Source of the DNA: an uncultured Sulfitobacter sp.
Lineage (GTDB): Bacteria > Pseudomonadota > Alphaproteobacteria > Rhodobacterales > Rhodobacteraceae
Direction: 5' to 3'
Assembly (NCBI RefSeq): GCF_947497275.1
Contig: NZ_CANMFS010000002.1
Span: forward strand, 434,001-498,000
DNA length: 64,000 nt
Both the position numbers and the translations under genes were made by a program. Position 1 is the first letter of the stretch. Every line of letters begins with the position of its first letter. Positions 1 through 8,614 of this stretch are shown here, piece after piece. The notes beneath the pieces are model-generated. The model was not told where the DNA came from. It saw nothing but the letters and a program-made list of their open reading frames with translations, and searched no databases.

Positions 1-160
1 GCACGACACCGGGGGCTCGCGCACAGTTCGACGCGACCGCGTCGGTCGCGCGCGCAAAGGCTGTCGATGGCAGGTTAAGGGCGGGATATTCGGTCATCCG
101 CGTGCAGCGCACATCGAAATAGGCCATACGTCCCATCGGCCCCGTCATAATCCGTGTCAT
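1..160 (-). CDS. Partial hypothetical protein, 5' end only
   Basis: An open frame runs on the minus strand from an ATG at 160 out of the left window edge (53 codons visible, beginning MTRIMTGPMGRMAYFD). A purine-rich stretch (AGAGAGG) lies just upstream of the start, and codon use is GC-rich at third positions. No domain is recognisable in this fragment. It is on the same strand as the three genes that follow, but a 138-bp gap separates it from the PhyH-like gene. It belongs to the host chromosome. Confidence 0.4.
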   Translation of the reverse strand, partial: MTRIMTGPMGRMAYFDVRCTRMTEYPALNLPSTAFARATDAVASNCARAPGVV

Positions 161-298
161 CTCATACCTCTCTCGCGTGCGAATCCGCCCCGCGTGTGGG
201 GGGACCTTGAGCGCGAAGATGACAACGGCATTAGGCGACAATGTGGCAAAGCTTGGTCCATTGTAAGCCCCGGCGAAACGGTTTTGCGCAGCTCTGCC

Positions 299-1063
299 TC
301 AGGGATCGGCGAGCCACGCACCGGCGCCGGTCGGAAATTCGGGACGAAAGAAAGCAACCATACGTCCGTCCCCGGTGGGATCGCTCAGACCGTCCGGCCA
401 TGGATCGGTACCGTGCAGGGCAAAGCGGTGGATCAGCGCCGCCTGCCCCGGTCCGACACACAGCGGCACCTTTTCGCACATGTCGAAGACGCGGCGCCGC
501 GCGTCCTGGTAGGCCTCGGTCACATCGGTTTGCGCGGGCGGGCGGTCGGTTATGGCACGGCGCAGCGCATCTCGCATGATCAGGTGACTGCCGCGCCACA
601 CGACCGTGGGCGCGACCGTACAGTCATTAAGCGGCACCGACAGGATGTAGGCGTGGTATTCGCGCGCGAAGCGACGCTTGTTCGGCCCGATCGGCAAAAT
701 GCCGTCTACATGCGCCGCCGCCCGATCGCGCCGAAACCGGTGATTGGCATCACTCTGCGACGGATCCTGCCGTGGATATCCGGGATAGATGATCGACACC
801 TGCGCGCGGTGCAATGCCAGGTTCGGAACGCTGGTCTGCCAGGGCCCGACAAGCGGCACACCGGCGGTGGCGCCGGAGGTTTCGTTTGGCAAGGCATCGA
901 TACCGACAAACCAAGTGCGCTGATGGCGCAGGTTTTCCGGTCCGCGCCACGCAGGATCTCGCGCGATACCGGCCGCAACCCGATACGCCGCCTCCGCCCA
1001 ACGCCGGACGCGGGTATCTGACTTGAATACCGCAAATCCATCCTGCGCCAGCGCGGCCCTCAC
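299..1063 (-). CDS. Phytanoyl-CoA dioxygenase (PhyH)-like protein
   Basis: This 254-aa protein resembles the PhyH family of non-haem Fe(II)/2-oxoglutarate oxygenases. An H-x-D pair (AAAHVDG, about residues 117-119) and a distal histidine in ALIHRFALHG (about residue 211) fit the iron-binding facial triad on a jelly-roll fold, with the usual spacing of roughly 95 residues. Conserved stretches such as VVWRGSHLIM (the strand before the second half of the barrel) also match. The substrate cannot be inferred. The start is a GTG overlapping the stop codon of the upstream permease gene by 4 bp, so the two are probably translationally coupled. It belongs to the host chromosome. Confidence 0.7.
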   Translation of the reverse strand: MRAALAQDGFAVFKSDTRVRRWAEAAYRVAAGIARDPAWRGPENLRHQRTWFVGIDALPNETSGATAGVPLVGPWQTSVPNLALHRAQVSIIYPGYPRQDPSQSDANHRFRRDRAAAHVDGILPIGPNKRRFAREYHAYILSVPLNDCTVAPTVVWRGSHLIMRDALRRAITDRPPAQTDVTEAYQDARRRVFDMCEKVPLCVGPGQAALIHRFALHGTDPWPDGLSDPTGDGRMVAFFRPEFPTGAGAWLADP

Positions 1064-1884
1064 CCCATCAACGCCTTGCGCAGCATGTTCAGCGCCACAA
1101 GCACCAGAAACACCGCGAACACCCGTTTCAGCGGCTTGGGGTCCATCGCATGTGCCAGTTTCGCCCCCAGTGGTGCGGTGATCAACGTCATCGCGATTAC
1201 CAGAATGAACGCTACCAGATTGACGGACCCGATGGTCAGTGGTGGTCGCGTCGCAGGATCCATCCCGACAAAAAGGAAGCCAATGACCGATGGCACCGCA
1301 ATCAGAACCCCGAAGCCTGCTGCCGTGGCTACGGCCCGGTGAATCGGCGTGTTATAGAGGGTCATCAACGGCACACCGAAACTGCCGCCTCCGATCCCCA
1401 TCAGAACCGACAGAAACCCGACGACAGGCGACAAGGCGGCGCGGATCGCCCCTTTGGGCATTGCCTGTCCCAACCGCCATTCCGACCGGCCAAACCCCAT
1501 GTAAAGACCGATGACCAGCGCGAGAACCCCAAAAATCGCCTGTAAGGTGTTCGACCGCAGGCTCGATACCGTCAGCATCCCGATGACCGCGCCAATAACG
1601 ATTCCCGGTGCCCAGGTACGCAGGATCTGCCAGTCGACTGCGCCCTTCTTGTTGTGGGACAGCACGGACCGGACCGAGGTGACGATGATCGTCGCAAGCG
1701 ATGTCGCCAAGCACATCTGCATCAGTTCCGCCCCGCCGTAGTCCAGCGTCTGGAATGCGTAAAAGAATGCCGGAACCAGAACGATCCCGCCACCCACACC
1801 CAGCAGTCCTGCAAGCAGGCCCGCAAACGCCCCGATAACGAGGAGAAGCAGGGCCATTTGGATCAGAAGCATCGTTTCGGGCAT
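1060..1884 (-). CDS. TauE/SafE (TSUP) family membrane permease
   Basis: This is a protein of about 274 aa with eight or so hydrophobic segments. Near the N-terminus it has the glycine-rich TSUP signature GLLAGLLGVGGGIVLVP, repeated in weaker form in the second half (LMGIGGGSFGVPL), as expected from the internal duplication of the family. Members export sulfite, sulfoacetate or other organosulfur anions, or act as generic anion permeases; the substrate here is unknown. The ATG at 1884 was chosen because GAGG lies nine bases upstream; in-frame ATGs at 1890 and 1902 are alternatives. It overlaps the PhyH-like gene by 4 bp and lies 39 bp downstream of dusA, so the three probably form one chromosomal transcript. 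Confidence 0.85.
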   Translation of the reverse strand: MPETMLLIQMALLLLVIGAFAGLLAGLLGVGGGIVLVPAFFYAFQTLDYGGAELMQMCLATSLATIIVTSVRSVLSHNKKGAVDWQILRTWAPGIVIGAVIGMLTVSSLRSNTLQAIFGVLALVIGLYMGFGRSEWRLGQAMPKGAIRAALSPVVGFLSVLMGIGGGSFGVPLMTLYNTPIHRAVATAAGFGVLIAVPSVIGFLFVGMDPATRPPLTIGSVNLVAFILVIAMTLITAPLGAKLAHAMDPKPLKRVFAVFLVLVALNMLRKALMG

Positions 1885-1923
1885 GTGCATGGTCCTCGGC
1901 ATCGGGGGAATGGTGCCGCTGTG

Positions 1924-2955
1924 CTACACCGCCCGCGCGGCCTGTGCCAGCGCGGTTTGCGCCTCGACCTGTTCAAGCGCCTCGAGAACCAGGCCGCTGC
2001 CCGCCCCGTCGCGTTGCGCCCCTTCGGACAGGATCCGCCGCCACAGCCGCGCGCCCGGGCGTCCGGCAAACAGACCCAGCATGTGCCGCGTGACCTGGGC
2101 AAGTTTGCCTCCCGATGCAAGGTGCGCCTCGATATAAGGCAGCATGGCACGGACGACGTCCTCCGGCGTCGTATCCGCGCCAGTACCAAAGATGCGCCTG
2201 TCCGTCTGACACAGGATCTCTGACGGCTGGTGGTAAGCAGCCCGTCCGATCATCACCCCGTCCAGTCCCGCATCCAGAAACGCCTCGGCAGCATCGAGTG
2301 TCGCGATACCGCCGTTCACGGAAATATGCAGGTTCGGAAACATACCTTTCATCCGGTGAACAAGATCGTAATCGAGCGGCGGAATATCCCGGTTCTCCTT
2401 CGGGCTCAGACCGTCAAGCCACGCCTTGCGCGCATGAATACTCACACGCGCGATCCCGGTGCCGACCATCCGACTGAGAAACTCGGGCAGCACCACTTCG
2501 GGATCCTGATCGTCGACCCCGATACGGCATTTCACAGTGACCTCGACGTCGACAGCGCGCATCATTGCTCCCACGCAGCGGGCGACAAGAGCTGGATCCT
2601 TCATCAACACGGCCCCGAATGCGCCTGACTGCACGCGGTCCGACGGACAACCGACGTTAAGATTGATCTCGTCATACCCCGCCTCGGCCCCCAAGCGTGC
2701 AGCCTCGGCCAATTCGGCCGGATCTGAGCCGCCCAATTGCAGGGCGACCGGATGCTCGACGGGATCATGATCGAGCAGATGCAAAGCGCCCCCGCGCACC
2801 AGCGCAGGCGCTGTCACCATTTCTGTATAAAGCAACGCCCGCACGCTCATTTGCCGATGCAGATACCGGCAGTGCCGGTCCGTCCAGTCCATCATCGGCG
2901 CGACCGCCAAAAGGGGCATATTGAAATTATTGTATTTTTTATTTTTATCAGCCAT
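1924..2955 (-). CDS. dusA: tRNA-dihydrouridine(20/20a) synthase DusA, N-terminus supplied by the ICE
   Basis: This is a 343-aa FMN enzyme that reduces uridine 20/20a in the tRNA D-loop. The N-terminal APMMDWTDRHCR motif (residues 19-30) and the catalytic-cysteine segment NLNVGCPS (Cys about residue 101) are intact. The C-terminal helical domain is of normal length. The gene is the ICE target. Codons upstream of the att core (about the first 18-20 residues, an AT-rich, Lys/Asn-rich stretch) come from the ICE, while the rest is host sequence. The original host N-terminus (MNNDDKSDICRASRL...) is at the other end of the ICE. The reading frame is preserved, so the enzyme should be functional. Its promoter now lies in the ICE, near the integrase promoter. 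Confidence 0.95.
   Translation of the reverse strand: MADKNKKYNNFNMPLLAVAPMMDWTDRHCRYLHRQMSVRALLYTEMVTAPALVRGGALHLLDHDPVEHPVALQLGGSDPAELAEAARLGAEAGYDEINLNVGCPSDRVQSGAFGAVLMKDPALVARCVGAMMRAVDVEVTVKCRIGVDDQDPEVVLPEFLSRMVGTGIARVSIHARKAWLDGLSPKENRDIPPLDYDLVHRMKGMFPNLHISVNGGIATLDAAEAFLDAGLDGVMIGRAAYHQPSEILCQTDRRIFGTGADTTPEDVVRAMLPYIEAHLASGGKLAQVTRHMLGLFAGRPGARLWRRILSEGAQRDGAGSGLVLEALEQVEAQTALAQAARAV
2878..2898. other. attL: attL core within dusA
   Basis: The sequence GTCCAGTCCATCAT (2882-2895) is repeated exactly at 63662-63675. On the dusA strand it encodes the invariant PMMDWTD loop. Similarity continues with mismatches for a few bases on either side (GTC before; GG.GC after), then ends. The core is the only perfect match between the two ICE ends, which marks it as the probable strand-exchange region. 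Confidence 0.85.
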
Positions 2956-2991
2956 TTATCGCTCAATCCTCAAGCCCGTTCCTGTCTCATT

Positions 2992-3059
2992 TGTTGTAAA
3001 TCGCGCCCATTTCGGGTAGGATTTACAACAAATGTTGTAACTTGGGCCAAATGTTGTAA
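2992..3059. repeat. Left-end integrase arm-type repeats (TTACAACA/TGTTGTAA)
   Basis: There are four copies of an 8-bp motif in both orientations: TGTTGTAA at 2992-2999, TTACAACA at 3023-3030, TGTTGTAA at 3033-3040 and TGTTGTAA at 3052-3059. The middle two form a palindrome with a 2-bp spacer. The same motif occurs three times at the right end. Position between the att core and the integrase start suggests integrase or excisionase arm binding and autoregulation of the integrase promoter. The repeats are seen directly; the binding is inferred. Confidence 0.65.
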
Positions 3060-3063
3060 CCCC

Positions 3064-4248
3064 ATGGGTACCATCATCAAGCGAAAGCGCAAAGACGGCA
3101 CTGTAGCCTGGCTCGCCCAGATCGCCGTTCGGCGGGCTGGAAAAACCGTCTGGCGCGAGAACCGGACCTTCGAGCTGCGCTCGACCGCCGCGGCTTGGAT
3201 CGAGAAGCGCGAGAAGGACCTCGCCAAGCCCGGGGCCCTCGAAAACCTGCCCATCGGAGAGACCCGCCGCCGCGAAGTGACCCTCGGCGACGCCATCGAC
3301 AAATATGTGGAAGACAGCGCGAAGGCAATCGGTCGGACCAAAGCGCAGGTGCTGAAAAGCATCAAGGAGTTCGACATCGCGAACAAGCTCTGTGCCCAGA
3401 TCGACAGCGCCGACATCGTGGCCTTCGCCAAGGAGAAGCTGAATACCGGTGTCTCGCCGCAAACCGTGTCGAATTACCTCTCTCATCTGAGCGCGGTCTT
3501 CACGGTGGCCGGTCCGGCCTGGAACTATCCTCTGGACGAGCGCGCGATGCGCAATGCGATGATTGTCGCGAAGAAGCTGGGGCTGACCCAGAAGAGCCGC
3601 CACCGCGACCGGCGTCCGACGCTGGACGAACTCGAGCAGTTGATGGCGCATTTCCTCGACCGCTCGATCCGTCGCCCCTCCTCCGTCCCGATGCATCGCA
3701 TCATCGCTTTCGCGATCTTCTCGACCCGGCGGCAGGAAGAGATCACCCGGATCAAATGGGCGGATCTCGACAAGGAGGGCAAACGCGTCCTCGTGCGCGA
3801 CATGAAGAACCCCGGAGAGAAGATTGGCAACGACGTCTGGTGCGACCTGCCCGATCCGGCACTGGCGATCATCGAGGCGATGCCCAAACACGCGAGCCAG
3901 ATCTTCCCGTATTCCACCGACGCGATCAGCGCTGCGTTCACTCGGGCAACGCAATTTCTGGGGATCGAGGATCTGCGCTTCCATGACCTGAGGCACGAGG
4001 GCGTCTCGCGGCTGTTCGAGATCGGCTACAACGTTCCACACGCGGCTGCTGTTTCCGGCCACCGGTCATGGACGTCGCTCAAGCGCTACACCCACTTGCG
4101 CCAAACCGGCGACAAGTTCGCAGACTGGGCCTGGAATGCGGAAGTTACCACGCGGGATCCAAGGCAGCGCAAGAGAAACCCCGCGCGGCCGGGTTCTACA
4201 GCCAAACTTCGGACAAGACCGGTTCGACGCCCCGGAGAAGATACATGA
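3064..4248 (+). CDS. int: Tyrosine recombinase, ICE integrase (dusA-site type)
   Basis: This 394-aa phage-type integrase catalyses site-specific insertion and excision of the element. Catalytic residues are visible: Arg in STRRQEE (about 222), H-x-x-R in HDLRHEG (about 307-310), His in SGHRSW (about 332) and the nucleophile Tyr in RYTHL (about 342). The N-terminal part (RKDGTVAWLAQIAVRRAG) resembles an arm-binding domain, followed by a SAM-like core-binding domain. The ATG at 3064 is preferred over longer frames because upstream sequence is occupied by the arm repeats and dusA. It lies at the left end, pointing into the element. It converges with the next gene. Confidence 0.93.
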   Translation: MGTIIKRKRKDGTVAWLAQIAVRRAGKTVWRENRTFELRSTAAAWIEKREKDLAKPGALENLPIGETRRREVTLGDAIDKYVEDSAKAIGRTKAQVLKSIKEFDIANKLCAQIDSADIVAFAKEKLNTGVSPQTVSNYLSHLSAVFTVAGPAWNYPLDERAMRNAMIVAKKLGLTQKSRHRDRRPTLDELEQLMAHFLDRSIRRPSSVPMHRIIAFAIFSTRRQEEITRIKWADLDKEGKRVLVRDMKNPGEKIGNDVWCDLPDPALAIIEAMPKHASQIFPYSTDAISAAFTRATQFLGIEDLRFHDLRHEGVSRLFEIGYNVPHAAAVSGHRSWTSLKRYTHLRQTGDKFADWAWNAEVTTRDPRQRKRNPARPGSTAKLRTRPVRRPGEDT

Positions 4249-4282
4249 GCATCGTCCCTTAAAATTATGTAAAAAAATACAA

Positions 4283-5626
4283 TTAGTCTTCGGGATATTG
4301 CCGCGTGTAGCGCTCATCCGGCGCGACCCACAGCTCCAGGAATTCCAGCGGATCGAGCGTTCCCATCATGGACCGCGCAAGATCAAGCCGAGAGGACAAG
4401 GCCTGGCGTCTGTTGGTTTCGACGTCGGCAAGTCGCTCTTCCGCCTCGCGAAAGAAGCTTTCGATCGACATCGCGGCGGACCATTTCTGGATCACTTCGG
4501 AAAGTTGTTCGCGGCTTTGGGCAAAGGCCTTGTCCGCGTTGCGTCGATCCTCTTCGCGCTTCCAGCGTTCCTGCTGTTCCGCCCATTCGCGTTGCTTGCG
4601 GATGGCCGCCGCCTCGGCTTCTGCAGTCTTGGACTTGAGGTCCGGCACGACGGCTTCCAGCTCCTTCACGATCCTTGGGAACATGGACGACAAGTTTCGC
4701 TTTGGCGTCTCTTGCCATATCGCCGACCACTCCACGTCCCGGCGCGGCGCGTAGGCGACAAGCCGGAAGCGCCCGGACGGAACATCGTTCTCGGTCGTCC
4801 AGGAGTGGACCAGCTGGTGTGGTCTGGCGGCCTTCACGACCGCACTGTCGTCCCGCACATACTTGCCCTTAAAGTATCTGAGCGTGACACGTTCAGACAT
4901 TTCCACGAGCGCAAGACCGATGGGAACCTCGCGGATATAGGCGACGGTTGGGCGGTGCGGTGCCCAAATCCGTCCGCAGGAATAGCGCCCGTATTTGCGA
5001 TCCTTCTCCGGAACCTCCCGCTCTTCGATCTGCGCCCGAAACAATGGTTGATCGGGCGGCGCGAAGGTCACGCGATACCCTTTCCGCTCGAACGCATCGT
5101 AGAGCCCATTCGCGAGGTCCAATGCGCGTAGCAGCTGCGCCTCGGACGTAACGATGTCCGGCAGAAGGAGCTTGTAGGGTCGAAGAAACTCGTAGTCGTC
5201 AATCTTGCGCGTCTTGCGATAATGCGGCTCGACGCCGCGAAGGATCGGATGCCGGGCATCCTTGCGTTGCCTGTCACGACTAGGTGACGACACCGAAGAT
5301 CTGGCGGCCGGCGTCACAGGACGCGCGAGCGGCGTATCCGCCGACCAGACAAGATGATCGCCTGGCTTTACAGGCGGGAGTGGAGGTCGTGGAGCGGCCT
5401 TTCCGACCGCCTTCTTCTGCCAATAGCCAGCGGGAGGCCGAGGCACAGCCAGAGACGTACAGACCCGGGCGAGATAGGAACCAGATACACCATACCCGGC
5501 CGCCAGGTGGCTGATGGGTGTCGACCAGACCTTTTGGTAAAGTTCTTCTCTCGTGACTTGTCTGGAGCGGGACACAGTGGTGGTGGTGTCGTCGGGCAAC
5601 TCTTTATTCTCGTAAATTCGGCCCAA
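4283..5626 (-). CDS. Hypothetical protein with N-terminal HTH-like segment and coiled coil
   Basis: This 447-aa protein is of unknown function. Residues 22-75 (VTREELYQKVWSTPISHLA to PPAGYWQKKAVGKA) look like a helix-turn-helix with a conserved tail. I recall this arrangement in uncharacterised proteins from accessory regions. A middle region (about 120-330) has no recognised fold. Residues about 340-410 are rich in Glu, Lys, Arg and Ala (EEDRRNADKAFAQSREQLSE) and are likely coiled coil. The frame opens at a TTG at 5626 with no in-frame ATG nearby, so the start is uncertain. It is cargo next to the integrase and stands alone on its strand, beside McrBC and an antitoxin remnant. Confidence 0.7.
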   Translation of the reverse strand: MGRIYENKELPDDTTTTVSRSRQVTREELYQKVWSTPISHLAAGYGVSGSYLARVCTSLAVPRPPAGYWQKKAVGKAAPRPPLPPVKPGDHLVWSADTPLARPVTPAARSSVSSPSRDRQRKDARHPILRGVEPHYRKTRKIDDYEFLRPYKLLLPDIVTSEAQLLRALDLANGLYDAFERKGYRVTFAPPDQPLFRAQIEEREVPEKDRKYGRYSCGRIWAPHRPTVAYIREVPIGLALVEMSERVTLRYFKGKYVRDDSAVVKAARPHQLVHSWTTENDVPSGRFRLVAYAPRRDVEWSAIWQETPKRNLSSMFPRIVKELEAVVPDLKSKTAEAEAAAIRKQREWAEQQERWKREEDRRNADKAFAQSREQLSEVIQKWSAAMSIESFFREAEERLADVETNRRQALSSRLDLARSMMGTLDPLEFLELWVAPDERYTRQYPED

Positions 5627-5731
5627 TGGGACGTTCGCTAATCAGCCCCATACGGTGCCGCCAACTCAGGTTACATCTGTCTGAAATACCGTCTATAATT
5701 CCGATATCCGAAGCTCAAGACGCGAAACATA

Positions 5732-6031
5732 ATGATCACGATCGCAGACAAAATCATGAGGCGCATCCGCGCACTGGGTCGTGGAAAATGGGTGTGCGCT
5801 GCCCGAGACTTCCCTGATCTTGGCGGCCGGGCTGCGGTCGATCAGGCACTCTCGCGCCGCGCCAAGGCCGCAGACCTGCGACGTGCCTTGCCGGACGGCC
5901 TCAAGGAGGATCTTGCCCGCAACAGTGCAAGCTTACCTAGCTTGGCCGTTCCCATAGCCCGTAGCCTTGCGGATCGCGGAGAGGTGGCAAGGTCAAGACT
6001 GAGGGCTTCGAGCGTTTTCTTCAGTCCCTGA
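5732..6031 (+). pseudogene. Truncated AbiEi/DUF6088-like antitoxin remnant
   Basis: The first 50 or so codons (MITIADKIMRRIRALGRGKW, then a winged-helix-like AVDQALSRRAKAADLRR) match what I recall of the N-terminus of AbiEi/DUF6088 antitoxin-type proteins, which continue with a conserved GRGLYD segment. Here that segment is missing. From about position 5885 the frame continues into unrelated sequence until a stop at 6029, far short of the roughly 200 aa usual for the family. No AbiEii nucleotidyltransferase toxin follows; McrB starts 57 bp downstream. Probably a decayed type IV toxin-antitoxin gene, cut when mcrBC or another cargo was inserted. Confidence 0.5.
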
Positions 6032-6088
6032 ATGTTGGGAATTTTGCCGACCAGCACAGCCCCGTAGGATGCTGCACACAGATAAATA

Positions 6089-8614
6089 ATGAAGGGCCCT
6101 AATTTGAAGGATGAGAACGAATTCAAGGCCTGGTTAGAACAGGGGGGCGCACAAACCGAAGCGGGGCGAAACTCGAGGACCTACGCCGTTCGAACCATAG
6201 AGCGAAACCTTGCCGCACTTGGCATGCCCTATGAGAACCTTGAGGAAGCTTGGAAGGCCGATCAATTTGCGGGACTCAGGGAACGTCTCAAAGCGATGCG
6301 TGACGACGCTCGGTCAGGAGGTGAAGACTATCGAGTCCTGATGCCGGATTCCGAAAAGCCGCTCAACCGTCTGTCGAATTGGAGCAGCTGGTTGGCGCAA
6401 TACGGTCGGTTTATTGCGGGCGAGCCGCCGGGCGCCGCAAAGGATGCGGATCGCATTCGCCAACACGTGCTGGAAGAGTATATCGAGCCGGCACGTGAAG
6501 AAGGTACATCACATGTCGACGTGCTCGTTCGTGACGTAAACACGGCGCTCAATCTGAATGAAGCCTGGCCAAACATTTGCCAGGCTTTGGCGGGAAGGAT
6601 TTTCCAGGACCTCGCACAGGTCAGCGCTCCGGAGCGGATTGGCGCTGACCAAAGCTCGGCCACTGTGTTTCGCTTTGGACTCGACGAGTCGATGGCGTCA
6701 CAGAACGAACGACCATTCACGCTATTTGATAGCGCTGGAAATCCGTACCAACCAGTGAAGAATTTCAATCGGTCCAACGGAGTTTCAGCCTATCGGATCA
6801 AGCCCAAGGGTGCGGGCAACAAAGCGGACGAAGCGATCGCAACCGAAGACCTGGTCGACGTCGCGCGGGCAATGCTCGTGGACGGGCTTGCTTCGAGAGT
6901 CAAAGCCATTGCTGGCGGCACGGTCAACTATTTGACCTACGGTGGCGAAAAGCTCGTTCGATACCAACTTGATCCCGACATAGCGAAAAAAATTGGTGTG
7001 CCTGCCAGTGGCAGCGTTCAAGAACCGACAAAGCAGGTAGAGAATAGTATGGCCATTGCCCAACAGGATGAGCGTCCCACAGCTACCAATCTTATTCTCT
7101 ATGGTCCGCCAGGCACAGGGAAGACGTTCAGCACAGCGACTGAGGCTGTCAAGTTGTGTGGGGAGGAGGTGCCAGAGGACCGCGACGATCTGATGGCGGT
7201 CTATCAGGGACTGCTCGCCGCAGGGCGGATCGAGTTCGTCACGTTTCACCAGTCGATGGCTTATGAAGAGTTCGTCGAAGGCCGACAGCCGATGACCGGC
7301 GCGGACGATGGCGAGGACGCATCCTCGGGTGGGTTCCGGTTGGAAACCGTGCCGGGCATTTTCCGTCGCATCGCACGACGTGCGGAGGTGAGCAGAGGAA
7401 CGGTCAGTTCTGAAACAAAGCTTTCGCTCGAAGGCCGACGTGTTTTCAAGATGTCGATAGGCGCAAAGTATCTGCCCGAAGACGCACCTCTCTTTGAGGA
7501 AGCAATCGAGAAGAATTGCGCGATCTTTGGGTTCTACGATTTTGATCTTTCGGATCCCCGATTTGACACACGAGAGGCAATCCACGCTGCTGCGGAGGCC
7601 CGGCGTAACGAAGACCCAGAGGCCTTTGTTTCTCAGCCAGCCTCAATGATGACCAACCTTTTTCGGAACAGCCTGAAAGTCGGCGACGTACTAATCGTGA
7701 CCAAGGGGAATCTGCTTGTCCGCGCAATCGGTATCGTCGAAGGAGACTACGAGTTTAGTCCGATAGAGGGGCGTGCTGGGGACTATGCCCATCGCCGCGC
7801 CGTGAATTGGCTTTGGGTTGATCGGGATGGCATAGAAGCGAGCGATGTTGCCAAAGTAGGCCTCGTTCAGCGAACGATCTATGAAATCGACAAGTCCTCG
7901 CTCAACGTGCCGGCCCTTGAACGCTACATGAACAGCCAGCGGAACGAGGGGCCATCTGATCCTGAACCTTTCGTCCTGATCATCGACGAGATCAACCGCG
8001 CCAATATCTCCAAGGTTTTCGGCGAGCTGATCACGCTCTTGGAATCGGACAAGCGTCTCGGTCAGGCGAACCAGCTGAAGGTGCGCCTTCCCTATTCCGG
8101 GGACGAGTTTGGTGTTCCGTCGAACCTGCATATTGTCGGGACAATGAACACGGCAGACCGCTCCATCGCGCTGCTCGATACGGCGCTGCGGCGGCGGTTC
8201 ACATTCCGCGAAATCATGCCCAATCCGGCCGTTCTGAAGGAGGCTGCGGCCCGCACGGGGATCGATCTGCCGACCCTTCTGACGATCATCAATGAACGGA
8301 TCGAGTACCTCTATGACCGTGACCACCAAATCGGCCATGCCTATTTCACCGGCTGCGACACCCGAGCGGATGTGGACGAGGTCATGCGGCACAAGGTGAT
8401 CCCGCTGCTCGCCGAGTACTTCTTTGAAGACTGGGGCAAGATCGCTGCGGTGCTCGGCGATCTGGATACGCATGACGGGCCGATAGAGGGCGGCTTTCTG
8501 AACAGGTCCGTCCTGAAGGCACCGCCGGAACTCGACAATGGCGAAGCGATGCCGCGCTTCCGGTGGGACGTGCGCGAAGACAGCTTCAATTACGCGCGGC
8601 TGCTCGGTTCATGA
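6089..8614 (+). CDS. mcrB: McrB-like AAA+ GTPase of a modification-dependent restriction system
   Basis: This 841-aa protein is the motor subunit of an McrBC-type system, which cleaves modified (usually methylated) foreign DNA. Walker A GPPGTGKT is at about 338-345 and Walker B with the sensor helix (VLIIDEINRANISKVFGEL) at about 627-645. The McrB signature MNTADRSIALLDTALRRRF is at about 685-703. Between Walker A and Walker B is an insert of about 180 aa (VFKMSIGAKYLPEDAP to WLWVDRDG) that resembles an EVE/PUA-like base-reading domain. The N-terminal 330 residues are unassigned and may read DNA. The stop overlaps the mcrC start by 4 bp (ATGA), a typical coupled pair. The start ATG has only a weak ribosome-binding site. 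Confidence 0.9.
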   Translation: MKGPNLKDENEFKAWLEQGGAQTEAGRNSRTYAVRTIERNLAALGMPYENLEEAWKADQFAGLRERLKAMRDDARSGGEDYRVLMPDSEKPLNRLSNWSSWLAQYGRFIAGEPPGAAKDADRIRQHVLEEYIEPAREEGTSHVDVLVRDVNTALNLNEAWPNICQALAGRIFQDLAQVSAPERIGADQSSATVFRFGLDESMASQNERPFTLFDSAGNPYQPVKNFNRSNGVSAYRIKPKGAGNKADEAIATEDLVDVARAMLVDGLASRVKAIAGGTVNYLTYGGEKLVRYQLDPDIAKKIGVPASGSVQEPTKQVENSMAIAQQDERPTATNLILYGPPGTGKTFSTATEAVKLCGEEVPEDRDDLMAVYQGLLAAGRIEFVTFHQSMAYEEFVEGRQPMTGADDGEDASSGGFRLETVPGIFRRIARRAEVSRGTVSSETKLSLEGRRVFKMSIGAKYLPEDAPLFEEAIEKNCAIFGFYDFDLSDPRFDTREAIHAAAEARRNEDPEAFVSQPASMMTNLFRNSLKVGDVLIVTKGNLLVRAIGIVEGDYEFSPIEGRAGDYAHRRAVNWLWVDRDGIEASDVAKVGLVQRTIYEIDKSSLNVPALERYMNSQRNEGPSDPEPFVLIIDEINRANISKVFGELITLLESDKRLGQANQLKVRLPYSGDEFGVPSNLHIVGTMNTADRSIALLDTALRRRFTFREIMPNPAVLKEAAARTGIDLPTLLTIINERIEYLYDRDHQIGHAYFTGCDTRADVDEVMRHKVIPLLAEYFFEDWGKIAAVLGDLDTHDGPIEGGFLNRSVLKAPPELDNGEAMPRFRWDVREDSFNYARLLGS

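Noticed and set aside
194..1021. Plus-strand 275-codon frame opposite the PhyH-like gene
   Set aside because: The minus strand shows the iron-ligand motifs of PhyH and couples to the next gene; the plus frame has none.
3023..3040. Intrinsic terminator for dusA or integrase
   Set aside because: The palindrome TTACAACA-AA-TGTTGTAA is AT-rich, lies upstream of both starts and recurs at the other ICE end, so it is better read as a protein-binding site.
5842..6126. Minus-strand 94-codon frame next to mcrB
   Set aside because: No recognised family, no ribosome-binding site, and it overlaps the antitoxin remnant and the mcrB start. It could be a fragment of something lost, but nothing supports a gene.
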